64,000 nucleotides of DNA from Streptomyces sp. SirexAA-E (GTDB lineage: Bacteria; Actinomycetota; Actinomycetes; Streptomycetales; Streptomycetaceae): contig NC_015953.1 in the NCBI RefSeq assembly GCF_000177195.2, positions 1,798,001-1,862,000 on the forward strand, given 5' to 3'. How positions within the stretch are numbered: the stretch's first letter is position 1; each line of letters opens with the position of its first letter. A program made the position numbers and the translations under genes. The notes under the pieces are model-generated. The model saw only the letters and a list, made by a program, of their open reading frames with translations, was not told where the DNA came from and searched no databases. Of this stretch, positions 18,426-25,890 are shown piece by piece.

Positions 18426-19287
18426 GGAACTCCTCGGCGCGGCGGTTGAGTTCGGCCGCGCCGGGACCGTGCGACGGCAGCGAGTGATGGGTGGCACCGG
18501 TGAGCGTCGCGGTCTCCGCGTGCGGGAGCAGCCGGTGCACGGTGGCGGCCACGGCGGCGCTGTCGTGGGCCCGGCCGCGTTCGGCGAGCAGGACGAGGGC
18601 CGGGGTGGTGAGGCCGCGAAGCTCCTCGGGTGAGGGGCGCGGGCCGGTGACCGGGCGGGCGGTGGGGAAGGCGGCGGCCTCGTCCCGCAACCGCGCCCAG
18701 GCGGGATCCAGGGCCGCTCCTCCGGTCTCCCAGGCCAGGAAGGCGCGGGTGCGGCGGGCGGTGGGGCGGAGCAGCATCGGCAGGGCGTGCAGCAGGTATC
18801 CGGGGCGGAATCCGGCGAAGCACTGGGTCGGGTCCACGAGGACCAGCCGGCTGACCCGCCCGGGCGCGTGCAGGGCGTGGCGCAGGGCGATCCAGCCGCC
18901 GTAGGAGTGGCCGCAGAGCGCGGGGCGGTCCGCGCCCAGCGCGTCCAGTACGGCGTCGAGCCAGGCCGCCAGATCGGCCGCCGTGCGCAGCGGGCGCTCC
19001 CCCGTCGTACTGCGGCCCGGGTCGCCGATCAGGTCCGGGGCGTGGACGCGGTGCGTGCGCGCGAGGTGGGCGGCCTGGGCGAACCAGACGGTGGAGGTGG
19101 CCCCGCCGCCGGGCAGCAGGACGAGGGGCGGGGCGTCCTCGGGGCCGCAGCTGTTGACGTGGGTGGTGCCGTACGGGGTGGGGATCCGGGTGGCCGTCGT
19201 CCCGGCGGGCCAGCGGGCGGCGAGGACGTCGTCGTACGCCGCGAGGAAGGACCGGGGGGCCGGTGCGGTCCGTGGTGCGTGACTCAT
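18403..19287 (-). CDS. Alpha/beta hydrolase
   Basis: Hydrolase of 294 residues. The nucleophile elbow is GHSYGGW (about residue 130), the oxyanion region is LLPGGGAT, and a late Asp/His pair completes the triad (final His in TGATHHSLPSHGP). The substrate is unknown. ATG 19287 has AGGAGG five bases before it. The gene is divergent from a MarR regulator with a clear palindrome between them and overlaps the ArsC-like gene tail to tail. Confidence 0.88.
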   Translation of the reverse strand: MSHAPRTAPAPRSFLAAYDDVLAARWPAGTTATRIPTPYGTTHVNSCGPEDAPPLVLLPGGGATSTVWFAQAAHLARTHRVHAPDLIGDPGRSTTGERPLRTAADLAAWLDAVLDALGADRPALCGHSYGGWIALRHALHAPGRVSRLVLVDPTQCFAGFRPGYLLHALPMLLRPTARRTRAFLAWETGGAALDPAWARLRDEAAAFPTARPVTGPRPSPEELRGLTTPALVLLAERGRAHDSAAVAATVHRLLPHAETATLTGATHHSLPSHGPGAAELNRRAEEFLTAPARP

Positions 19288-19308
19288 GGATACCTCCTGC
19301 CCGCACAT

Positions 19309-19327
19309 TACCTCGCTGAGCGAGATA
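19309..19327. promoter_or_regulatory. Probable MarR operator
   Basis: A perfect 13-base palindrome CTCGCTGAGCGAG (19312-19324) lies within a 19-base palindrome with one mismatch. It sits between the divergent hydrolase and MarR genes, 11-14 bases before the MarR start. Binding there would block both. Confidence 0.7.
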
Positions 19328-19337
19328 AAATAGAGGG

Positions 19338-19820
19338 ATGAGCGAAGACGGGAACGCGGTCCGGACACCGGGGCCGGAGATGGAGACCGTCCACCTGCTG
19401 CGCCGGGTGTCGGTCGAATTCGGCCTGCGCCAGGGGGAGTTCGCGGCCCGCCACGGGATGCACCCCACCGACGTGCGGGCGTTGATCTGCCTGCTGGACG
19501 CCGCGCGTTCGGGCACCCCGGCGACCGCCGGATGGCTGGGTGCGCAGCTCGGGCTCAACTCCGCGGGGACCACCGCCCTCATCGACCGGCTGGTCCGCCT
19601 CGGCCACCTCACCCGTGTCCGGGACACGGACGACCGCCGGCGGGTGCTGCTCGCGGTCGACGCGCGGGCCGTGGAGCTGGGGCAGGAGTTCTTCGGGCCC
19701 TGGCTGACGGGCATGGTGGAGCTGCTGCGCACCTTCGACGCGCGGGAGGCGGCGGCCGTGCGGCGGTTCCTGCTGGGGGCGCACGCCGCACTGGCCCGGG
19801 AGGACGGCGGCGCCGCCTGA
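19338..19820 (+). CDS. MarR family regulator
   Basis: Regulator of 160 residues with a winged HTH. The recognition region is TAGWLGAQLGLNSAGTTALIDRL, cited here as GLNSAGTTALIDRLVRLGHL (about residues 72-91), and the wing carries DTDDRRRVLL, the MarR D-x-R-D/R-R motif. It is divergent from the alpha/beta hydrolase, which it probably represses in response to an unknown ligand through the adjacent palindrome. Confidence 0.88.
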   Translation: MSEDGNAVRTPGPEMETVHLLRRVSVEFGLRQGEFAARHGMHPTDVRALICLLDAARSGTPATAGWLGAQLGLNSAGTTALIDRLVRLGHLTRVRDTDDRRRVLLAVDARAVELGQEFFGPWLTGMVELLRTFDAREAAAVRRFLLGAHAALAREDGGAA

Positions 19821-19843
19821 CCGCCGCCCTCCCGGGCCGCCGT

Positions 19844-20788
19844 TCAGGCGCCTACCGGGCCCAGCTGCGCCTCGGCCTGGGCCAGCACCTCGGTGAGCCG
19901 CAGCCCGAACCGTACGTCACAGGGATGGGCCACCCCGGTGCGGGCCGCGGTGATCAGCGCGTCCACGGCCGCCCGGAAGGCGTCCTGGGCGCTGCCGCCG
20001 CGTTCGGGCAGGGCAGAGACCCCGTGCTCGCCCCGGAACTCGACCTCCGTGCCCGCCGCGGCCTGCGGCGCGTCCAGGGCGAGGGTGAGCGTGCTGGACG
20101 CACCGGAGGCGTGCCGGAGCAGCAGATGCGTGGCGTCGGCCGGCCCGCGGGCCGCCACCACCTCCGTCACGTCGCCCAGGACGGGGATCAGCACCGAGAG
20201 GGCGTGCGGGCCGCAGTCCCACAGGCCGCCCTTCTCACGGCGCCACGGCGAGGCGGCGAACGCGTTGCCGCCGCCGGGGGCGTACAGGGCGGCCAGCCAC
20301 TGTGCGCGGGCCGTGAACCAGCCGCCCGTCGCCACCTGTGCGGCGATCCAGTCGGCGGACCCGGCGGCGAAGCGCAGGGTGCAGAAGACCACGGAGGCGA
20401 CCTGGGCGCGGGCGGCGGCCTCGGCTACCTCCCGGGCGCCCGCCACGGTGGTGGCCACCGGCTTGTCCAGCAGCAGGTGGCAGCCGGCCGCGGCCGCCCG
20501 GGCGGCCAGCGGCGCCTGGACGTCCGGCGGCAGGGCGAAGGCCACCGCGTCGCTCGCGGCGAACAGCGCGTCGAGGCCCGCCTCACCGGTGTGCGCCTCG
20601 GTGCCGTGGGCGGCGGCGAGCTCCTCGGCCGCCTCGGGCCGGCGCCCCCAGACGCCGCCGAGTACGGCACCGGGGTGGTCGGCGAGCGCGGGGGCGTGCG
20701 TCATGCGGGCCCAGGGGCCCGCCCCGACGAGACCGATGCGCATCGGTGTACCGGGGGCGGGCGGGCCGGAGGTGGCTGATGTGGTCAT
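19844..20788 (-). CDS. Gfo/Idh/MocA family oxidoreductase
   Basis: NAD(P)-dependent oxidoreductase of 314 residues. The Rossmann motif is GLVGAGPWARMTHAPAL (about residues 19-35) and the family motif LLLDKPVATTVAGA (EKP-like, here DKP) follows at about residue 105. The C-terminal GFO_IDH_MocA_C region carries DCGPHALSVLIPVLGD, with the conserved D-x-x-x-H. The substrate is unknown, probably a sugar or cyclitol. It is divergent from glnII. An internal ATG at 20743 is an alternative start just before the Rossmann strand. Confidence 0.85.
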   Translation of the reverse strand: MTTSATSGPPAPGTPMRIGLVGAGPWARMTHAPALADHPGAVLGGVWGRRPEAAEELAAAHGTEAHTGEAGLDALFAASDAVAFALPPDVQAPLAARAAAAGCHLLLDKPVATTVAGAREVAEAAARAQVASVVFCTLRFAAGSADWIAAQVATGGWFTARAQWLAALYAPGGGNAFAASPWRREKGGLWDCGPHALSVLIPVLGDVTEVVAARGPADATHLLLRHASGASSTLTLALDAPQAAAGTEVEFRGEHGVSALPERGGSAQDAFRAAVDALITAARTGVAHPCDVRFGLRLTEVLAQAEAQLGPVGA

Positions 20789-20900
20789 GCGGCCAGTGTG
20801 CCCGGGTGAGGTCGGCGTCGTGGACCGTATCCGGTCCGCCACGGCGCGGGACGCCTCCGGGCAGCGGGCACCGGTCCGCCGACACCTCCGGGAAACACCG

Positions 20901-20938
20901 GTAACACCGGGTTCACCTACGGGCAACGGCCGGGAAAT
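20901..20938 (+). promoter_or_regulatory. Probable GlnR box upstream of glnII
   Basis: Four 5-base elements at 11-base intervals (GTAAC, TTCAC, GCAAC, GAAAT) begin at 20901, 20912, 20923 and 20934. The first and last fit the GlnR consensus well and the middle two less so. It ends 55 bases before the glnII start. Confidence 0.55.
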
Positions 20939-20993
20939 CGCGTCTTGCCAAGCTGCGCCGTATAGACCGCAGCGCCCGCAAAGGATGGCTTCC

Positions 20994-22028
20994 GTGACGT
21001 TCAAGGCTGAGTACATCTGGATCGACGGCACCGAGCCGACCGCCAAGCTTCGCTCCAAGACGAAGATCATGGCCGGGAGCCCCACCCAGGACGTGGCGGA
21101 CCTGCCCATCTGGGGCTTCGACGGTTCGAGCACCAACCAGGCCGAGGGCCACGCCTCCGACCGGGTGCTGAAGCCGGTCTTCTCCTGCCCGGACCCGATC
21201 CGCGGCGGCGACGACGTCCTCGTGCTGTGCGAGGTCTTCGACATCGACATGACGCCGCACGAGTCCAACACCCGCGCGGAACTGCGCCCGGTCGCCGAGC
21301 GGTTCGAGGGCCAGCAGCCGGTCTTCGGCATCGAGCAGGAGTACACCTTCTTCGACGGCCACCGTCCGCTGGGCTTCCCCGAGGGCGGCTTCCCGGCCGC
21401 GCAGGGCGGTTACTACTGCGGTGTCGGCTCGGACGAGATCTTCGGCCGTGACATCGTCGAGAAGCACCTCGACAACTGCCTGGAGGCGGGTCTGGGGATC
21501 TCCGGCATCAACGCCGAGGTCATGCCGGGCCAGTGGGAGTTCCAGGTGGGCCCGCTGTCCCCGCTGGAGGTCTCCGACCAGCTGTGGATCGCCCGCTGGC
21601 TGCTCTACCGCACCGCCGAGGACTTCGGCGTGTCCGCGACGCTGGACCCGAAGCCGGTCAAGGGCGACTGGAACGGGGCGGGCGCGCACACCAACTTCTC
21701 CACCAAGGCGATGCGCGAGGGGTACGACGCGATCATCACGGCGTGCGAGTCGCTGGGTGAGGGCTCCAAGCCGCTGGACCACGTCAAGAACTACGGCGCG
21801 GGCATCGACGACCGCCTGACCGGGCTGCACGAGACCGCCCCGTGGAACGAGTACAGCTACGGCGTCTCGAACCGCGGCGCGTCGGTCCGCATCCCGTGGC
21901 AGGTCGAGCAGGACCGCAAGGGTTACATCGAGGACCGCCGCCCCAACGCCAACGTCGACCCGTACGTCGTCACGCGGCTGATCGTCGACACCTGCTGCAC
22001 CGCGCTGGAGAAGGCCGACCAGGTCTGA
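20994..22028 (+). CDS. glnII: Glutamine synthetase, type II
   Basis: Second glutamine synthetase, of the eukaryotic-like octa/decameric GSII class, which is not adenylylated. The 344-residue protein carries IWGFDGSSTNQAEGH (about residue 35), the ATP-binding motif KPVKGDWNGAGAHTNFST (about residue 220) and NRGASVRIP. No NLYDL-type tyrosine site is present. GTG 20994 is preferred to ATG 20985 because AAAGGA lies 8 bases before it, whereas the ATG overlaps that site. GlnR-like boxes lie upstream and a long perfect hairpin downstream. GSII in Streptomyces is typically induced under nitrogen limitation. Confidence 0.95.
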   Translation: MTFKAEYIWIDGTEPTAKLRSKTKIMAGSPTQDVADLPIWGFDGSSTNQAEGHASDRVLKPVFSCPDPIRGGDDVLVLCEVFDIDMTPHESNTRAELRPVAERFEGQQPVFGIEQEYTFFDGHRPLGFPEGGFPAAQGGYYCGVGSDEIFGRDIVEKHLDNCLEAGLGISGINAEVMPGQWEFQVGPLSPLEVSDQLWIARWLLYRTAEDFGVSATLDPKPVKGDWNGAGAHTNFSTKAMREGYDAIITACESLGEGSKPLDHVKNYGAGIDDRLTGLHETAPWNEYSYGVSNRGASVRIPWQVEQDRKGYIEDRRPNANVDPYVVTRLIVDTCCTALEKADQV

Positions 22029-22050
22029 TCCGCGCCCGCGAAGCCGCGGT

Positions 22051-22090
22051 GAGGGGCGTCCACCGGATCCGGGTCCGGTGGACGCCCCTC
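22051..22090 (+). terminator. Strong hairpin terminator after glnII
   Basis: A perfect 17-bp stem (22051-22067 with 22074-22090) with a 6-base loop lies 23 bases after the stop. Confidence 0.85.
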
Positions 22091-22282
22091 TGGTGTCGGT
22101 GTCCCCGTGCCGAGGCGGTCGGATCGAGCCGCCTGAGAGGGCGGGCGGGCCGCCGGACCGCCCTGGCCGGGACCGGCCGGTACGCCGTCGCCGGGTCCGT
22201 GTACGGCGCGTATCGGACAGGGACCGTATCGACGGGTGAGAGGGCACTCCTGCGCCGTCGAAATCTCTGCTTCAATGGGGGC

Positions 22283-22402
22283 ATGGCCAGCTTCCAGCAC
22301 ATCGCATCGGGTCGCAGCGACCTCGAGCCTTTCTGGCCCTCCCGTCAACACCATGACTTCGACCGGGTGTGTTGCCGCGTGTGGAACGCGCAGGCCCTCT
22401 AA
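22283..22402 (+). CDS. Putative leader peptide (39 aa) ending in a Cys-Cys-Arg motif
   Basis: A short ORF of 39 codons sits 80 bases before the winged-helix gene on the same strand. Its C-terminus reads DFDRVCCRVWNAQAL, similar in layout to actinobacterial attenuation leader peptides that end in Arg/Cys-rich motifs (for example the HVDLxRVxxAxC type). A G-rich sequence precedes the ATG. It probably acts by ribosome position and not as a protein product. Which amino acid it would sense (Cys or Arg) is inference. Confidence 0.55.
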   Translation: MASFQHIASGRSDLEPFWPSRQHHDFDRVCCRVWNAQAL

Positions 22403-22482
22403 AGCCGCTCATCAACGGTCTTCGGCCCGCGCGCACGACGTACGTCCCACGACGACTCCTCGCGCGAAAGAGCTGACTCCCC

Positions 22483-23088
22483 ATGGCGAACACCCGTGCC
22501 TTCTCCACCGCTTCCGCCGCAGTGGCGGCGGACGCCTCCCGCAACACCCCCTCCCCGAACCGGCACCGCCTGCGTGCCGTCGACCGGGACGAGGTCGTCG
22601 AGGTCCCTGACGTGGCGGGCTTCCTGCCGCCGGGCGCGACCTGGCTGCCGGCACCGCAGCACACGCTTCCGGCCCTGCCCGGCCGGCCTCCGATGGTCGG
22701 TTACCTGGTGCTGGTCCCCGCCGACCAGCAGCCGGCGCTGGCCGGGGCGGTCGCCTCTGCCCAGCACCGTCACGTGGTGCCGGAGCCGGCCGCGCCCGCT
22801 CCCGCCGCCGGTCCGGTGGTGATCGACTCCACTCGGCGCACCGCGTCCGTGGACGGGGTCACCCTGGACCTCACGTACCTCGAATTCGAGCTGCTGGCCC
22901 ACCTGGTGGCGCATCCGCACCGGGTCCACAGCCGCGATCAGCTGGTGACCACGGTGTGGGGGTACGGACACGTCGGTGACGGGCGGACCGTCGACGTCCA
23001 TGTCGCCCGGCTGCGCCGGAAGCTCGGCGCCGAGTACCGCCACGCGATCCAGACCGTCCGGCGCGTGGGGTACAAGTACGCCCCCTGA
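22483..23088 (+). CDS. Winged-helix (OmpR/PhoB-type) regulator, possible GlnRII-like
   Basis: Regulator of 201 residues with no normal receiver domain. The C-terminal half (about residues 105-201) is a Trans_reg_C winged helix: LDLTYLEFELLAHLVAHPH, SRDQLVTTVWGYGHVGDGRT and VDVHVARLRRKLG, ending in VRRVGYKYAP. The N-terminal half is Pro/Ala-rich and contains a GATWLPAPQHTLPALPG segment. S. coelicolor has the orphan regulator GlnRII close to glnII, and this gene holds a similar place; identity with it is suggested by position and domain only. A short leader ORF lies upstream and may control its translation or transcription. Confidence 0.72.
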   Translation: MANTRAFSTASAAVAADASRNTPSPNRHRLRAVDRDEVVEVPDVAGFLPPGATWLPAPQHTLPALPGRPPMVGYLVLVPADQQPALAGAVASAQHRHVVPEPAAPAPAAGPVVIDSTRRTASVDGVTLDLTYLEFELLAHLVAHPHRVHSRDQLVTTVWGYGHVGDGRTVDVHVARLRRKLGAEYRHAIQTVRRVGYKYAP

Positions 23089-23251
23089 GACGCTGCGTGG
23101 TGAGGCCGACGGCTCGACGGGGCGGGGGGTTGTCCCCCGCCCCCCGCCCCGTCGTCGCTGACAGCCGGGGCGTGTACGCCGGTCCATGCACGCGCGGTCC
23201 GTGCACGCGCGGTCGACGCACACGCGGTCCACGCACACGCCGTCCGTGGTG

Positions 23252-23917
23252 TCAGCGGGGCAGGCCGAGCTCGCCCGCCCGTAGCCCGGCCTGGAAGCGG
23301 GAGGCGGCGTCCAGCGCGGCCATGAGCTCGGCGACGCGCCGCCGGTAGGTGCGCACCGAGAGGCCGAGCTGTCCGGCCGCCGACGCGTCGGTGAGTCCCG
23401 AGCCGAGGGCCTGGAGGATCGCGCGGCCGTCGGCGTCGAGGTGGGGGACGTTCTCGCGCAGATAGGTGTCGGGGTCGACGGCGGTGTCCCAGATCGCCGA
23501 GAACAGCGAGTGGACGCCGTCGACCAGGGTCTGCGACGTCGTCACGGTGTACTCGCGGCCGGTCGCGCTGTCCTGGCCGGCGAGGATCATGACCCGCCGG
23601 TCGATGATGATCGTCTCGTGCGGCAGCGCGGAGCCGCTGATCCGTACGAGCACGCCCTGGCCCCGGACCGCCCGCAGGTGCGCGCGGTCCGCCTCGTCGG
23701 CCAGCGCGAGCGGACTGAACAGCTTGCGCACGGCGAAACCCGGCGGGCCCGAGGCGTGCATCCGGTTCTGGACCGCTCCCCTGGCCTCGGGCTGGGCCCA
23801 GGTCCTGAGGTCCCGGGCGGCGCACACGAACTCGGTCCGCGTGGAGGTGAAGAGATGGCCGGCACGCGCGACCAGCTCCGCGTCCCCTCGGACTGAAAAC
23901 ACCTGTTCGTTCCGCAC
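23252..23917 (-). CDS. LuxR-type HTH regulator
   Basis: Regulator of 221 residues. The C-terminal HTH is ILQALGSGLTDASAAGQLGL followed by SVRTYRRRVAELMAAL, a LuxR/GerE-like helix-turn-helix of the TrmB/HTH_24-associated Streptomyces type. The N-terminus has an alpha/beta layout with the VLVRISGSALPHETIIIDRR segment (shortened: SGSALPHETIIIDRR), as in many Streptomyces 'helix-turn-helix transcriptional regulators'. GTG 23917 is chosen as the first codon after the adjacent palindrome. It is divergent from an aldo/keto reductase that it probably controls. Confidence 0.78.
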   Translation of the reverse strand: MRNEQVFSVRGDAELVARAGHLFTSTRTEFVCAARDLRTWAQPEARGAVQNRMHASGPPGFAVRKLFSPLALADEADRAHLRAVRGQGVLVRISGSALPHETIIIDRRVMILAGQDSATGREYTVTTSQTLVDGVHSLFSAIWDTAVDPDTYLRENVPHLDADGRAILQALGSGLTDASAAGQLGLSVRTYRRRVAELMAALDAASRFQAGLRAGELGLPR

Positions 23918-23927
23918 CCCACCAGTC

Positions 23928-23943
23928 TGGCAGCATGCTGCCA
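23928..23943. promoter_or_regulatory. Perfect 16-bp palindrome in a divergent promoter region
   Basis: TGGCAGCATGCTGCCA is fully symmetric. It lies in the 66-base gap between the LuxR-type regulator and the aldo/keto reductase and is a likely operator for one or both. Confidence 0.65.
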
Positions 23944-23983
23944 CCGACTCGCAGTGCCGTCCGGCGGTGGACAGCATGGACGC

Positions 23984-24832
23984 ATGACGACCACGACGTT
24001 CTCCCTCGGTGGAGACCTCACCATCAACCGGCTCGGCTTCGGCGCGATGCGCCTGCCGATGAGCACCTTCGACGGCCCCACCCGCACCCCCGAGAACGGC
24101 ATCGCGGTGCTGCGGCGCGCCGTGGAGCTGGGCGTGGACCACATCGACACGGCCGGTTTCTACAACCGGGGGGATGTGCGGGCCAACGAGCTGATCCGTA
24201 CGGCCCTGAGCCCCTACCGCGACGGCCTGGTGATCGCGACGAAGGTCGGACCGCTGCCCGGACCGGACGGGATGCCGAGCCGGCAGGCGTCCCCCGACCA
24301 GCTGCGGGGCCTGGTCGAGACGGATCTGCGCGCCCTCGGGCTGGACCGGCTCGACCTGGTGTATCTGCGGGTGGGCGGGATGTCCGGGCCGGGGGGAGAG
24401 TCGATCGCCGAACGGTTCGAGGTGCTGGCCGGGCTCCGGGAGGAGGGGCTGATCCGGCACCTGGGCGTGAGCAACGTCGACGCCGCCCAGTTCGCCGAGG
24501 CCCGAACCGTCGCGCCCGTCACGGCGGTGCAGAACTCCTACGCGGACGACCCGGAGCTGCTCGCGGAGTGCGAGGCGGCGGGCATCGCGTTCGTGCCGTT
24601 CTTCCTGCTCGGCGGGGGCGGCAGCGGCAACCCGCTCGACACGGAACGGCTCGGCAAGGTAGCGGCGCGTCTGGGCGCGACCCCCGCGCAGGTGCAGATC
24701 GCCTCGCTGCTGGCGCTGTCGCCGTCGGTGCTGGCGATTCCCGGCACCGGTTCCCTCGACCACCTGGAGGAGAACTGCGCGGCGGGCGGTCTGGTGCTCG
24801 GCGACGAGGACCTGGCCTACCTGCGGGGCTGA
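23984..24832 (+). CDS. Aldo/keto reductase
   Basis: NADPH-dependent carbonyl reductase of 282 residues with a TIM-barrel fold. AKR motifs are clear: LGFGAMRL (residues 15-22), the catalytic Asp/Tyr region DHIDTAGFYNRGDVRANELI, the Lys in VIATKVG, and LGVSNVDAAQF. The C-terminus carries IPGTGSLDHLEENCAAG, typical of the family. The substrate is unknown. It is divergent from a LuxR-type regulator. A 15-bp hairpin lies between its end and the convergent methyltransferase gene. Confidence 0.92.
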   Translation: MTTTTFSLGGDLTINRLGFGAMRLPMSTFDGPTRTPENGIAVLRRAVELGVDHIDTAGFYNRGDVRANELIRTALSPYRDGLVIATKVGPLPGPDGMPSRQASPDQLRGLVETDLRALGLDRLDLVYLRVGGMSGPGGESIAERFEVLAGLREEGLIRHLGVSNVDAAQFAEARTVAPVTAVQNSYADDPELLAECEAAGIAFVPFFLLGGGGSGNPLDTERLGKVAARLGATPAQVQIASLLALSPSVLAIPGTGSLDHLEENCAAGGLVLGDEDLAYLRG

Positions 24833-24852
24833 CCCGGCGGCCGATTCCGGGG

Positions 24853-24883
24853 ACGGGCCCCTGGCACTGTGCCAGGGGCCCGT
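24853..24883. terminator. Bidirectional hairpin terminator
   Basis: Perfect 15-bp arms (24853-24867 and 24869-24883) form a very strong hairpin between two convergent genes. Confidence 0.8.
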
Positions 24884-24962
24884 TGCCGTCGCTCAGCCCG
24901 CGAACCGGCCCTCGGCGGCCCTCGCCCGAGCCGCGTGGGCGGGTGGTCGCGGGGCCGTGTGC

Positions 24963-25763
24963 TCAGAGGCGGGCGACGGCCAGGCTCACCACATAGCGCT
25001 CCTCCACCATGCCGTCCGGGAAGAGCGCGGCCAGCCGCTCGCGTTCCGGGTCGAGGAAGACCCGGGCCGCCTCCGGGCCGATCATCAGGAAGTCCGAGTA
25101 GCTGCCCAGGTTGGCCAGGTGGGTGTCGAGGGAGACCCGGCGGCTCCAGGGCAGCAGGCGGGTGGTGAAGTCCGGCCCCACGGGCAGTTCGCGGGCGAAT
25201 CCGCCGGTCACGGCCGGGGCCTCGGCGGCCCCGAAGAAGCGGCGCAGCCGGGCGTCCTGCTGCGCCGTCCACGGCACGGTGGCGTCCGAGTCGTTCCACC
25301 AGAGCGCCAGGGCGCCGCCGGGGCGAAGCACCCGGCGCGCTTCCGGTACGGAGCGCTCCGGGTCGGTCCAGTGCCAGGCCTGGGCGTACGTCACCAGGTC
25401 GCAGGACCCGGACCGCAGCGGAAGGCGGTCGCCGTCGCCCCGCACGAGCGGGACCTCGGGCAGGGCGCGGCGGAACTCCGCCGCCATGCCGGCGCCCGGC
25501 TCCACGGCGGTCACCCGGGCCCCGCGTGCGTGCAGGAGTGCGGTGCCGAGGCCGGTTCCCGCCCCGACGTCCGCGACGCGAGTGCCCGCGAGACCGAAGC
25601 CGGCCAGTTCCTCGACGGCGTCGAGGAGCGACGGAGGGTAGGACGGGCGGCTGTCCGCGTAGACGGCGGCCGCCGCGTCGAACGACCGCGCCTGCGAGTC
25701 GGACCGCGACTGCGAGTCGGGCGGTATCCGCGAGAAGGGTGGTGTCCGCGCACGGGAAGTCAT
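24963..25763 (-). CDS. Class I SAM-dependent methyltransferase
   Basis: Methyltransferase of 266 residues. SAM motif I is VADVGAGTGLGTALL (about residue 65), the acidic motif II is VTAVEPGAGM, and the substrate-proximal WHWTDPE motif lies at about residue 135. The layout is typical of Methyltransf_11 proteins. The acceptor is unknown. It is divergent from the large hypothetical membrane protein. Confidence 0.87.
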   Translation of the reverse strand: MTSRARTPPFSRIPPDSQSRSDSQARSFDAAAAVYADSRPSYPPSLLDAVEELAGFGLAGTRVADVGAGTGLGTALLHARGARVTAVEPGAGMAAEFRRALPEVPLVRGDGDRLPLRSGSCDLVTYAQAWHWTDPERSVPEARRVLRPGGALALWWNDSDATVPWTAQQDARLRRFFGAAEAPAVTGGFARELPVGPDFTTRLLPWSRRVSLDTHLANLGSYSDFLMIGPEAARVFLDPERERLAALFPDGMVEERYVVSLAVARL

Positions 25764-25890
25764 ACCGTCATCATCATGGGTGACCACGGTTCCGTGCGAG
25801 GCCCGTTGGCCGGACCCGCGCGCGCCGGAAGGCGTGCGCCCCCAGGGCGCGCCGGAGTGACCATCCCACCATTCGCTCGTTCAGCTGAAT

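Noticed and set aside
20985..20996. ATG at 20985 as the glnII start
   Set aside because: The AAGGA that should act as ribosome binding site abuts or overlaps this ATG. The GTG at 20994 has proper spacing and gives the MTFKAEYIWIDG start expected for GSII.
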